Source: Capilliphycus robustus
Lineage (GTDB): Bacteria > Cyanobacteriota > Cyanobacteriia > Cyanobacteriales > Microcoleaceae
Assembly: GCF_034932365.1 (NCBI RefSeq)
Contig: NZ_JAYGHR010000081.1
Span: forward strand, 14,511 to 78,510
Length of the DNA: 64,000 bases
Direction of reading: 5' to 3'
Shown here: piece after piece, positions 43,171 through 51,801 of the stretch
Layout of the letters: each line of letters starts with the position of its first letter
Position numbering within the stretch: position 1 is the first letter of the stretch
The notes under the pieces: model-generated
Databases searched by the model: none
Seen by the model: the letters and a program-made list of their open reading frames with translations, nothing else
Told to the model about the DNA's origin: nothing
Program-made: the position numbers and the translations under genes

Positions 43171-43574
43171 GAAAAGATACAGACTCTTGAACGGAAGTGA
43201 ACTCAAAGTCAAAAGAGTGGACAGGATCGGGTTAAAATAAAAATTTGTGGGATTAACCTCTTGAGATAATCGGGTTAAAGCCCGGATGATCAAATCGCGA
43301 TCGCAACGAGCAACTGTGCCGAACGAAAGTTGAGGAGCGGTTGTACTCAACCCATCGCTGTTGGGTTGACAACCCGAAACAAAACCTATGGGTATCGGGA
43401 GGCTTCTTGAGTCTGTAATTGCCCAGCGTTCATACAAATGCAACGTGTCGAACGAGTGAAATCCCCAGATCGATAGAAATCTATCAGTGTGTTCAAGGGA
43501 AGCGACAGATCTCGCCTCGCTTTCCTCTCCCGCTCAGTTAAACATGATTACGGGAGCCTCCAGCGAGTTTTTAG
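43171..43574. other. Gap between tnpB element and hemF
   Basis: About 400 bases with no convincing gene. A GGGTTAAAGCCC pairing (about 43270-43282) and a HIP1-like GCGATCGC site (43298-43305) are present. It must contain the hemF promoter; no strong boxes stand out. Confidence 0.4.
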
Positions 43575-44609
43575 ATGACAGCTTCGAGAGTATCTGAAAA
43601 AACAACAACCCCGAATCCGCCAGCAGCCGACTCCCAAGCCAGAGTCAGCCAGTTTATGAAGCAGATTCAAGATGAAATTTGTCAGGGTTTAGAACAGCTA
43701 GATGGCAAGAACCAGTTTCAAGAAGACTCCTGGGAACGTCCCGAAGGAGGTGGGGGTCGCTCACGGGTGCTCCGAGATGGTGATGTATTTGAGCAAGGGG
43801 GCGTGAATTTTTCGGAGGTTTGGGGTCAAAGTTTACCCCCTTCGATTCTAGCTCAACGTCCTGAAGCCGAAGGTCACGGATTTTATGCGACAGGCACTTC
43901 TATGGTGTTGCACCCGCGTAATCCCTACATTCCGACGGTACATTTAAATTATCGCTATTTTGAAGCAGGACCTGTTTGGTGGTTTGGCGGGGGGGCCGAT
44001 TTAACGCCTTATTATCCCTTTGCTGAAGATGCGGCTCATTTTCACAAAACGTTTAAAGGGGCTTGCGATCGCCATCATCACGAATATTATCCGGTGTTTA
44101 AACATTGGTGTGATGAGTATTTCCACCTCAAGCATCGTCAAGAAGCACGGGGAATTGGTGGCATTTTCTTTGACTACCAAGATGGTCAAGGAGAACTCTA
44201 TCGCGGCCCTCATACTGAAAGTGAGGCGGCGAAATACTCTGAGCAAATAGGCGCACCTGATCTGCGAGACTGGGAAGCCTTATTTGCCTTTGTACAGGAC
44301 TGTGGACGCGCCTTTTTACCTGCCTATGGGCCGATTGTTGAGCGCCGTCGTGCAGCAGAATATGGCGATCGCGAACGCAATTTCCAACTCTATCGACGGG
44401 GCCGATATGTAGAATTTAATCTGGTCTACGATCGCGGTACGGTGTTTGGGTTACAGACGAATGGACGTACTGAGTCGATTCTCATGTCTTTGCCGCCTTT
44501 GGTAAGATGGGAATATGGTTATCAACCTCAACCTGGAACCCCAGAAGCCGAACTGTACGAAACGTTCTTGAAACCCCAAGATTGGGCTAACTGGACTGCT
44601 CCCAACTAA
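43575..44609 (+). CDS. hemF: Coproporphyrinogen III oxidase, oxygen-dependent
   Basis: HemF decarboxylates two propionates of coproporphyrinogen III to vinyl groups using oxygen, on the way to haem and chlorophyll. The 344-residue protein contains the signature FEAGPVWWFGGGADLTPYYP and the GGIFFDYQDG and EFNLVYDRGTVFGLQ blocks, all complete. The first 30 residues are poorly conserved. The STAS gene follows about 70 bases later on the same strand and could be cotranscribed. Confidence 0.96.
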   Translation: MTASRVSEKTTTPNPPAADSQARVSQFMKQIQDEICQGLEQLDGKNQFQEDSWERPEGGGGRSRVLRDGDVFEQGGVNFSEVWGQSLPPSILAQRPEAEGHGFYATGTSMVLHPRNPYIPTVHLNYRYFEAGPVWWFGGGADLTPYYPFAEDAAHFHKTFKGACDRHHHEYYPVFKHWCDEYFHLKHRQEARGIGGIFFDYQDGQGELYRGPHTESEAAKYSEQIGAPDLRDWEALFAFVQDCGRAFLPAYGPIVERRRAAEYGDRERNFQLYRRGRYVEFNLVYDRGTVFGLQTNGRTESILMSLPPLVRWEYGYQPQPGTPEAELYETFLKPQDWANWTAPN

Positions 44610-44677
44610 CAGGTCTGAGTTAAACTACTGTCAGAAGAAGCAATCATTGCTCTATCGAACATCCGAGGGGACGGTCA

Positions 44678-45040
44678 GTGATTCAAATCGATCAAAAGGA
44701 ACATACGACCCAAAATGGAACAAAGGTGATTGTCTTGACTCCCAGTGGACGCCTAGACATCACCACAGCTTGGCAATTCCGCCTCAAGTTGCAAGAGTGC
44801 ATCTCTAAACTGAGTCGCCATGTTGTCGTCAATCTCGGTCAAGTTAACTTCATTGATAGCTCGGGTTTGACTTCGTTGGTGGCAGGGATGCGGGATGCAG
44901 ACAAGGTGAAAGGCAGTTTCCGAATCTGCAATGTTCATCCAGAAGCCAAATTGGTGTTTGAAGTCACCATGATGGATTCTGTGTTTGAAATCTTTGAAAC
45001 CGAGGAAGAAGCACTTGAGGAAGGTGTGCGAGCCAGTTAG
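44678..45040 (+). CDS. STAS-domain anti-sigma factor antagonist
   Basis: The 120-residue protein is a single STAS domain (SpoIIAA/RsbV type): VIVLTPSGRLDITTAWQFR, the phosphorylation-site loop NFIDSSGLTSLVAGMRD with Ser61/Ser62, and the C-terminal FRICNVHPEAKLVFEVTMMD. In partner-switching systems the unphosphorylated form binds a serine kinase/anti-sigma factor; none is encoded nearby. The start is GTG at 44678, behind GAGGGGAC. In cyanobacteria such proteins often regulate phototaxis or carbon response rather than sigma factors. Confidence 0.85.
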   Translation: MIQIDQKEHTTQNGTKVIVLTPSGRLDITTAWQFRLKLQECISKLSRHVVVNLGQVNFIDSSGLTSLVAGMRDADKVKGSFRICNVHPEAKLVFEVTMMDSVFEIFETEEEALEEGVRAS

Positions 45041-45124
45041 GGTTAGGGATTAGGGACTAGAGACTTAAACCGCTTGCATCTACGGGTTGTTGATGACTTT
45101 AATCCCCAATTCCTGATTCCCCAC

Positions 45125-45754
45125 CTAATTGCGGGGTTCAATAGAGAGTTCAAGTGAAAAGTCCTGACGTTTTACATATCGAAACGGCCCTAATAATGCT
45201 CCCCAAGTCCCTTGACCTGTTTGGGGGTTAATTCCTTTATCGTAGCTGAAGAATTCATTGGGCATCGCCTCAAACCCTAAATCGATCTGAATGGTTTGAT
45301 TTTGATAGGTTAAGCAACAGCGAGTATTTTCGGGCAGACTAGCCTTAAAGTGATAGGTATTCGCCGTCAGTTGCTGATAGGTCACATCTAACCGACAACC
45401 GGGAAGAAATTCGAGCTGTTCGGGTGTAAGCTGTCTCAGTTTGTCTGGATGACAACCTCCACCTTGAACAGCTTTTAAGTCCTTGAGCATATGATACTGA
45501 ATGTGTAGACGTTCGGTCGTTTCAGCAGAGGAGTAAAGTTGCATCATCCTCTGACGATAAGGCTGATCGAGGGTTAAAGCGTTGGCTTGTTCGACAAAGA
45601 AGGTAATACTATCTTTAAAAAGCGGTATCGGCAGGGGACGATGCCAAAGATGTAGATGAACATACCAAACGGGTTCAGCACTCGCTTGGACTTGGTTATC
45701 AAATTCACCTGCTAGATAACGAGCTAAGGCGATTAATTCCGGTGAAAAAGTCAT
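45125..45754 (-). CDS. CpcT/CpeT-type phycobiliprotein chromophore lyase
   Basis: The 209-residue protein has the CpcT/CpeT pattern: LARYLAGEFDNQVQA, WVH-like VWYVHLHLWHRPLPI, the YRQR motif in LDQPYRQRMMQLYS, and the strands around GGCHPDKLRQLTPEQLEFLP and NEFFSYDKGINPQTGQGTWG. CpcT attaches phycocyanobilin to Cys153 of the phycocyanin beta subunit; CpeT acts on phycoerythrin. With no phycoerythrin gene visible CpcT is the more likely role. It is monocistronic, followed on its strand by nothing within the gap. Confidence 0.88.
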   Translation of the reverse strand: MTFSPELIALARYLAGEFDNQVQASAEPVWYVHLHLWHRPLPIPLFKDSITFFVEQANALTLDQPYRQRMMQLYSSAETTERLHIQYHMLKDLKAVQGGGCHPDKLRQLTPEQLEFLPGCRLDVTYQQLTANTYHFKASLPENTRCCLTYQNQTIQIDLGFEAMPNEFFSYDKGINPQTGQGTWGALLGPFRYVKRQDFSLELSIEPRN

Positions 45755-45791
45755 TGTCTGATCTCAGATATTAATCAACGTTTCAGCCATT

Positions 45792-46832
45792 TTAATTGAT
45801 GTTTTCAGAGTCTTGTATTTGTTCTAAGCAAGCGGTGACATCGGTAAGAGTTGTAAAATCTAACAACGCTTCACCCAAAGCCTCTAATTGAGAGATAGAC
45901 AAGCTACGAATTTGTTGTTGTAACTGAGGATCAACCTCTCCAAACCGACGAGTTAACAGACGAATAATCAAACTCGCTTCTCCTTGCAAAAGACCTTCTT
46001 GACGACCTTCTTGACGACCTTCTTGACGACCTTCTTGACGACCTTCTTGACGACCTTCTTGACGACCTTTTTGCAAAATGTCCTGATAGATAACAGACTC
46101 TTTCACAATATCCTCCCTTAATAATTGCCCAATCAACTGTTTGTCATACCTCAAACCTGCTAAAATTTGTGCCGAGGCTAAAATGTTTTGACGTTGTTCA
46201 ACTGATTCAATCCTAGCGGTTTGTGCTGCAACTTGCTCTAACAAAGTTTGAGGGGAGTCCGTTTGAGCCAACGGAGCTAGAGGGAGGAGTGCGGGGTCGT
46301 TCAGAAATACATTGGGGTTCTGCTCCCACATCCGAATCACATCATACTCATGTCGAGTTCTTCCTACAATAAATTCTTGAGTGTAAACGGCTTGTGAGGT
46401 TGTGGGTTGCAGGAAAATAATAAACTGTTGAATCGGAATACGATATTGGCGATAGAGTCTCACCCAATAGTCTAGCATTCGTAGGGGTAACGGGGGTTCT
46501 GATGTGGGTTGGGTTTGGAATTCCAAATGAAGAATTTGATCGGTTGTTTGTAGTAATGTGATCGAATCAGCACGAACGGGTTCCAAGGTCAATTCGGTTT
46601 TTAACACTTGAATATTTTCCGGTTCAGTTGTCAGTAACCAGCGTGCAAAAGCCGCAGGATAGGTTTCAGCTAAATATTTACAGAGGTTATCGTAAGCCAA
46701 CTGATTAAAGATGAGAAACGATTTCTCGATTGTATAGGGTTTTGGGGAAGCTGCAAAGAACAATGAAAAACCCGATTTCTGGTGGTCAAGATGGGGCTGA
46801 GAAACCGGGTTAGTGCTATAATTAAACAACAA
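45792..46832 (-). CDS. Rpn-family PD-(D/E)XK nuclease-like protein with QEGR repeats
   Basis: The protein follows the cyanobacterial Rpn/DUF4351 pattern: the start YDNLCKYLAETYPAAFARWL, the nuclease strands RADSITLLQTTDQILHLEFQ (Asp, Glu, Gln), and a C-terminal DUF4351-like segment IIRLLTRRFGEVDPQLQQQI. Between them lies a tandem (QEGR) tract, about six 12-base units at 45990-46066, which can change length by slippage. The first about 45 codons derive from the dispersed AAACCCGG palindrome (46788-46815), so a TTG near 46700 may be the original start. Rpn proteins are linked to recombination and transposition; they occur in many copies in such genomes. The start directly abuts cysK (46833). 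Confidence 0.8.
   Translation of the reverse strand: MLFNYSTNPVSQPHLDHQKSGFSLFFAASPKPYTIEKSFLIFNQLAYDNLCKYLAETYPAAFARWLLTTEPENIQVLKTELTLEPVRADSITLLQTTDQILHLEFQTQPTSEPPLPLRMLDYWVRLYRQYRIPIQQFIIFLQPTTSQAVYTQEFIVGRTRHEYDVIRMWEQNPNVFLNDPALLPLAPLAQTDSPQTLLEQVAAQTARIESVEQRQNILASAQILAGLRYDKQLIGQLLREDIVKESVIYQDILQKGRQEGRQEGRQEGRQEGRQEGRQEGLLQGEASLIIRLLTRRFGEVDPQLQQQIRSLSISQLEALGEALLDFTTLTDVTACLEQIQDSENIN
46784..46816. repeat. AAACCCGG palindromic repeat overlapping the Rpn start
   Basis: AAAAACCCGATTTCTG..TGAGAAACCGGGTT is a further copy of the dispersed hairpin at 15706. Here it is read as the first codons of the Rpn frame. Confidence 0.6.
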
Positions 46833-47813
46833 CTAACTTTTGGGTAAAAGTCCTCTTTCAGTCAACCATTCCCGATTAAATAATTTAGACTGATAGCGAG
46901 TTCCACTATCACACAACACCGTAACAATAGTATGACCTGGCCCCATTTGTTTGGCTAAGGCGACAGCCGCTCCGACGTTAATTCCTACAGAACCGCCCAT
47001 AAATAAGCCATCTTTTTCTAACAGTTGATAAACCACCCGCACGGCTTCCACGTCATCAATTTGAATGGCATCATCGATTGGCACATTTTCCATATTAGCG
47101 GTAACGCGACTATTACCAATTCCTTCGGTAATTGAACTGCCTTCTGTTTGAATTTCCCCGGTTTTTACATAACTATAAAGACCACTTCCCATTGGGTCAG
47201 CAAGCACGGTTTTAATATTAGGATTTTTTTCTTTTAAAAACAAAGAAACTCCGGCAAACGTTCCCCCAGTTCCCGTTGCAGCCACCCAAGCATCCACTTT
47301 TCCGTCTGTTTGTTCCCAAATTTCTGGGCCTGTTGTTTCATAATGAGCAATCCGATTTGCTAAATTATCAAATTGATTTGCCCAAATTGCATTTTCCATT
47401 TCAGATGCAAGGCGACCCGAAAGTTTAACATAATTATTGGGATCACGATAGGGAACAGCCGGAACCGTTCTAACTTCTGCCCCTAATGTTCTTAATAAAT
47501 CGATTTTTTCTTGGGATTGAGTCTCGGGAATAATAATCAAACATTTGTAACCTTTGGCATTACAAATATGGGCTAAACCAATACCTGTATTCCCTGCCGT
47601 CCCTTCAACAACAGTGCCTCCCGGCTTGAGTAAACCCTTTTCTTCGGCATCTTTAATAATATAAAAGGCAGCCCGATCTTTAACAGAACCACCGGGATTT
47701 AAAAACTCGGCTTTCCCTAAAATTTCACAGCCTGTTTCTTCACTAAAACTATTGAGTCGAATCAGGGGAGTATTACCAACTGTTTCGACAAAACCATCTT
47801 TAATATCCATCAT
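46833..47813 (-). CDS. cysK: Cysteine synthase A
   Basis: CysK makes cysteine from O-acetylserine and sulphide with pyridoxal phosphate. The 326-residue protein has VGNTPLIRLNSFSEETG, the PLP lysine in NPGGSVKDRAAFYI, the phosphate-binding loop EGTAGNTGIGLA and VAATGTGGTFAGVS. Sequence features such as SKLFNREWLTERGLLP at the end fit the cyanobacterial cysteine synthase clade rather than cystathionine beta-synthase. The Rpn gene follows at once and may be on the same transcript. Confidence 0.93.
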   Translation of the reverse strand: MMDIKDGFVETVGNTPLIRLNSFSEETGCEILGKAEFLNPGGSVKDRAAFYIIKDAEEKGLLKPGGTVVEGTAGNTGIGLAHICNAKGYKCLIIIPETQSQEKIDLLRTLGAEVRTVPAVPYRDPNNYVKLSGRLASEMENAIWANQFDNLANRIAHYETTGPEIWEQTDGKVDAWVAATGTGGTFAGVSLFLKEKNPNIKTVLADPMGSGLYSYVKTGEIQTEGSSITEGIGNSRVTANMENVPIDDAIQIDDVEAVRVVYQLLEKDGLFMGGSVGINVGAAVALAKQMGPGHTIVTVLCDSGTRYQSKLFNREWLTERGLLPKS

Positions 47814-47853
47814 ACTTGATTGAATTTAAGTTGTCTTATTTTCTGAGGTTTGG

Positions 47854-47997
47854 TGGGTCAAATCTTTTAGCCTTTTTGTTATTAAACAACATCAATCGGT
47901 TTGACCCACCCTACTGTTATTGAATAATAGTGGGTCAAATCTTTTAGCCTTTCTATTATTAAATAACAGCAATCGGTTTGACCAACCCTACTGAAAG
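47854..47997. repeat. Tandem 77-bp palindromic repeat (GTGGGTCAAA..TTTGACCCAC)
   Basis: Two units with period 77 (TGGGTCAAATCTTTTAGCCT at 47854 and 47931) each end in the complement of their beginning (TTTGACCCACC, TTTGACCAACC). The block fills the gap between cysK and the peroxiredoxin gene. It is a known type of cyanobacterial intergenic palindrome. Confidence 0.85.
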
Positions 47998-48003
47998 ATT
48001 GAA

Positions 48004-48642
48004 CTACTTATCGGGTTGAGGAGTTATCCGCAAGTAGGGTTTAACTTCGGTGTATCCCTTGGGAAACTTCTGTTTTAATTCTTCGGGATCTTTGAGTGAA
48101 GGAACAATTACACAATCGTCTCCATCTTTCCAGTCTGCGGGAGTCGCCACTTGATAATTATCAGTTAATTGTAAAGAATCAATCACCCGTAATATTTCAT
48201 CAAAGTTGCGTCCGGTACTGGGGGGATAGGTCAGGGTAAGACGGAGTTTTTTGTTAGAATCTATCACAAAAACGCTACGGACAGTCACAGCAGCGTTAGC
48301 GTTGGGATGAATCATGTCATAGAGATCAGACACTTTGCGATCCGCGTCCGCCAAAATGGGATAATTAATATTGGTGTTTTGCGTTTCGTTAATATCACCA
48401 ATCCAGCCTTTGTGAGATTCAACATCATCGACACTCAGGGCGATGACTTTAACATTGCGTTTGTCAAATTCAGGCTTGAGTTTGGCGACGGTACCGAGTT
48501 CAGTGGTACAAACGGGAGTGTAATCGGCGGGGTGAGAAAATAAAATAACCCAACTGTCACCCGCCCAGGTGTAGAAGTCGATATCACCTTCTGAGGAGGC
48601 TTGCGTGAAGTTAGGGACTGTATCTCCTAATCGCAGTGTCAT
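48004..48642 (-). CDS. 1-Cys peroxiredoxin (Prx6 type)
   Basis: The 212-residue enzyme reduces peroxides; the peroxidatic Cys45 sits in HPADYTPVCTTELG and the Arg/Thr environment is intact. The long C-terminal dimerisation arm (QLTDNYQVATPADWKDGDDC, IVPSLKDPEELKQKFPKGYT) places it in the Prx6/1-Cys group rather than the 2-Cys group. In cyanobacteria it helps protect against photosynthetic peroxide. Start at MTLRLGDTVPNF. Monocistronic, with a repeat block behind it. Confidence 0.94.
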   Translation of the reverse strand: MTLRLGDTVPNFTQASSEGDIDFYTWAGDSWVILFSHPADYTPVCTTELGTVAKLKPEFDKRNVKVIALSVDDVESHKGWIGDINETQNTNINYPILADADRKVSDLYDMIHPNANAAVTVRSVFVIDSNKKLRLTLTYPPSTGRNFDEILRVIDSLQLTDNYQVATPADWKDGDDCVIVPSLKDPEELKQKFPKGYTEVKPYLRITPQPDK

Positions 48643-48808
48643 AGCTGATTTCCTGTGATGTTTCGTGAGGAATGTGATTATACTGTCATAATACCCCGGT
48701 TTTCCGACCGGAATTTTGCTGTTTTTAAATCTTCACATAATTTTAAGGTCCCAGGACGATTAAAATAAAGTATCCCGTTGTCAAAACTAAATCAGGGAGA
48801 AGCCTATA

Positions 48809-49093
48809 GTGTTAAAACTGCTCATTGCTTTAATTCACGCTATCCAGCCGTTTATTGTCCCCTTGTGTTTTGTATCTGCCTGGGGATTGATCATTCTGTT
48901 GGTTTGGAGTCTGGGGTCTGCGATCTTTGATACCACGCGACGCGCCCAACGAATGCACCAAATTCCTTGTGCTGATTGTGCATACTTTACTAAAGATTAT
49001 CATCTTAAATGTCCTGTACGACCTACAATTGCTTTATCAGAAGAAGCGATTGATTGTCCTGATTTTTGTCCGATTGGGGGACGTTATTCTTGA
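48809..49093 (+). CDS. Small membrane protein with cysteine motif, unknown function
   Basis: The 94-residue protein starts at GTG 48809 behind AGGGAGAAG. Residues 5-45 form one or two hydrophobic helices (FIVPLCFVSAWGLIILLVWS), followed by a basic turn and a cytoplasmic or lumenal tail with paired cysteines (IPCADCAYFTKDYHLKCPVR, CPDFCPIG) that could bind metal or a Fe-S cluster. The combination occurs in conserved cyanobacterial proteins without known role. It lies divergent from the peroxiredoxin gene. Confidence 0.7.
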   Translation: MLKLLIALIHAIQPFIVPLCFVSAWGLIILLVWSLGSAIFDTTRRAQRMHQIPCADCAYFTKDYHLKCPVRPTIALSEEAIDCPDFCPIGGRYS

Positions 49094-49146
49094 TTTACGC
49101 GCAAGCTTTTGGGCGCAAGCCGCAGCGCCCCTACAGATATTAAAAA

Positions 49147-51801
49147 TTAGTCTCCGGTTTCAAAGATATCGAGTTGTTCCATTGATGTGCTTTTATTGGT
49201 TTGTTTTTTGATGCCTTTTCTCAGTCCAATGGCGATTTTACTATGTTGTTCGATTTGACGCATCACTTGTCTGGCCCGTTGAATCACAACATCAGGTAAA
49301 CCCGCTAACCGTCCGGCTTCTATTCCATAGGATTTGTCTGCACCTCCCGGTTGAACTTGATGTAAAAAGACGATTTTATCGGGTAATTCTTTCACTGTGA
49401 CTTGGTAATTTGCCACATTGTCTAAAATAGAGGCTAACTCGTTTAATTCGTGATAATGGGTGGCAAAAATTGTCTTCGCTTGAATTTCGGTTGCTAAATA
49501 TTCTGCGACTGACCAAGCAATCGAAAGTCCGTCAAATGTTGCCGTTCCTCGGCCAATTTCATCCAACAAAACAAGGGATTTGTTAGTCGCATGATTGAGA
49601 ATATTTGCCGTTTCATTCATTTCAACCATAAAGGTTGATTGACCTGTAGCTAAGTCATCCACCGCCCCAACTCGTGTAAAAATGCGATCGCAAAGACTCA
49701 ATTTTGCTGAACTTGCAGGAATAAAACTTCCCATTTGTGCCATGAGTTGAATTAAACCAATTTGTCGTAAATAACAGCTTTTTCCGCTCGCATTCGGGCC
49801 TGTTAAAATGATTAAATCAGGATAAGAATAGGGTTGAATTTCTGTGTTTTCTGTATGATTTTCTAGACTTCCTAACTGAGCGGTATTCGGCACAAAAAAT
49901 CCGGGCGGAAGTAACTTTTCTACAACTGGATGTCGCCCATCAATAATTTTGAGTTCTCGTCCTTTTACCATCTCAGGACGACAATACCCTTGACGATCAG
50001 CGACTTCTGCTAATCCACATAATACATCAATTGCAGCGATCGCCCGTGAAACATTCCGAATAATATCAGTATATTCTGCAACTTCTGAACGCAGTCTGAC
50101 AAAGATATCATATTCGGTTTGGTTTAAATCTTCTTTAGCGGTTAAAATTCTGACTTCTCGCTCTTTGAGTTCCGGCGTAATATATCGTTCTTCGTTGGTT
50201 AAGGTTTGTTTGCGAAGATAATCATCGGGGGCGAGTTCTGCTTTACCGCGACTAATACTGATATAATATCCAAAGGCTTTATTATATCCAACCTTTAATG
50301 TAGGAATTCCGGTGCGTTCTCGTTCTTGAACTTCTAAATTAGCAATCCATTGTTGATCATCTGTCGCTAAACTCCGCATTTCATCAAGGTTTGCATCCAC
50401 GCCAGAACGAATTAATCCGCCTTCTTTGAGATGAATGGGGGGAGATTGTACTATAGAATTATGAATTTTTTCAGCAATTTTTTCTAAGGATTGGGGAAGA
50501 TTTTGTAAGGCTTTGAGATAGGGAGATTTGGCTTGTTCTGCTAAGGCGGCTAACTGCGGTAATTTCGCTAAAGAATCAGCGAGAGAGACTAAATCTTTGG
50601 CGTTAGCGGTATTATTTCCGACTCGTCCTGTTAAACGTTCAAGGTCATAGATTTGTCGGAGAAGCTGTTGAAAATCTTGTCGGAGTTGATGATTATTTAC
50701 GAATTCTTGGATCGTATCATGTCGAGCGCGAATGCCTTTAAGATCGAGTAAAGGTTGTAATAACCACCGTCGTAACGCCCGACTTCCCATTGGGGTGTTT
50801 GTTTTATCTAATGCCCATAAGAGAGAACCATATAAAGTGTTATCTCTAACTGTTGTGGTAATTTCTAAATTGCGGCGACTTTGATGATCGAGAATTAAAT
50901 AATCACTGAGCGTATAAGTGCGAGGACGTTGTAGAGAAGTCGTGTTATGTTTTTGGGTATCTTCTAAATATTCTAACAAACCGCCTGCTGCACGAACACT
51001 GAGGGGAAGATGTTCACAACCAATACCTTCGAGAGATTTGAGTTGAAATTGTTGTAAAACTCGGGGGCGGGCTTCACCCAAAGAAAAGGGCTTTTGCGAT
51101 CGCAATGAATAACAAAAACACCGAGGTAAACAGTCGGGGAGTTCGTGATCACTTTCTCCAGGTTTCAGCATTTTACTGATATCAGGTGCATTCACCGGAA
51201 CCAACACCTCAGACGGTTGCAACCGCATTAATTCTTGTGTAAGCTGTTCTAAATTAACTGACTGGGTGATCAGAAATTCTCCTGTAGAAATATCAGCATA
51301 GGCTAACCCCCAATGTTCACCTGCAATCACAAGAGCCGCTAAATAATTATTTTGGCGGCCTTTGAGCATATTATCATCAGTCAGCGTGCCAGGAGTTAAT
51401 ACACGGGTGACTTCTCGCTTAACTTGTCGTTTTTCTTTGGCGGCGACGGCTGCATCTTCAACTTGATCGCAAATAACAACGGCGTAGCCTTTTTCTAGGA
51501 GGGTACTGCTGTAGCGATAAACGTGTTCGTGGGGAACTCCCGTCATCGGAACTCGCCCGACTTCTTTTCCGGCGGCTTTGGTGGTTTGCATGAGTTCAAG
51601 TTCATGGGCGATGGTGACTGCATCTTGAAAAAAGCATTCAAAGAAGTCGCCCACTCGAAAAAACAATAAAGCATGGGGATATTGTTCTTTGACTTCCAGA
51701 TATCGCTGCATCATTTCCGACAGTTTGCTGCGATCGAGTTGTCGGTAGTCAGCGTTGGGGTATTCTTCCGGTGGAGTAGATGCAGGGGTGGGATCAGTCA
51801 T
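49147..51801 (-). CDS. mutS: DNA mismatch repair protein MutS
   Basis: MutS recognises mismatches and small loops and starts repair. The 884-residue protein has the mismatch-binding element HALLFFRVGDFFECF (the usual FYRMGDFYELF with changes), the core and clamp domains, and the ATPase with Walker A ILTGPNASGKSCYLRQ, VGAVDDLATGQSTFMVEM and Walker B LVLLDEIGRGTATFDGLS. The C-terminal helix-turn-helix ends at MRQIEQHSKI. No mutL lies in the window. It is divergent from hetC, with a 983-base gap. Confidence 0.95.
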   Translation of the reverse strand: MTDPTPASTPPEEYPNADYRQLDRSKLSEMMQRYLEVKEQYPHALLFFRVGDFFECFFQDAVTIAHELELMQTTKAAGKEVGRVPMTGVPHEHVYRYSSTLLEKGYAVVICDQVEDAAVAAKEKRQVKREVTRVLTPGTLTDDNMLKGRQNNYLAALVIAGEHWGLAYADISTGEFLITQSVNLEQLTQELMRLQPSEVLVPVNAPDISKMLKPGESDHELPDCLPRCFCYSLRSQKPFSLGEARPRVLQQFQLKSLEGIGCEHLPLSVRAAGGLLEYLEDTQKHNTTSLQRPRTYTLSDYLILDHQSRRNLEITTTVRDNTLYGSLLWALDKTNTPMGSRALRRWLLQPLLDLKGIRARHDTIQEFVNNHQLRQDFQQLLRQIYDLERLTGRVGNNTANAKDLVSLADSLAKLPQLAALAEQAKSPYLKALQNLPQSLEKIAEKIHNSIVQSPPIHLKEGGLIRSGVDANLDEMRSLATDDQQWIANLEVQERERTGIPTLKVGYNKAFGYYISISRGKAELAPDDYLRKQTLTNEERYITPELKEREVRILTAKEDLNQTEYDIFVRLRSEVAEYTDIIRNVSRAIAAIDVLCGLAEVADRQGYCRPEMVKGRELKIIDGRHPVVEKLLPPGFFVPNTAQLGSLENHTENTEIQPYSYPDLIILTGPNASGKSCYLRQIGLIQLMAQMGSFIPASSAKLSLCDRIFTRVGAVDDLATGQSTFMVEMNETANILNHATNKSLVLLDEIGRGTATFDGLSIAWSVAEYLATEIQAKTIFATHYHELNELASILDNVANYQVTVKELPDKIVFLHQVQPGGADKSYGIEAGRLAGLPDVVIQRARQVMRQIEQHSKIAIGLRKGIKKQTNKSTSMEQLDIFETGD

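Noticed and set aside
43135..43443. Minus-strand 102-codon frame between tnpB and hemF
   Set aside because: It overlaps the tnpB end and element terminus, lacks a ribosome site and has no recognisable domain.
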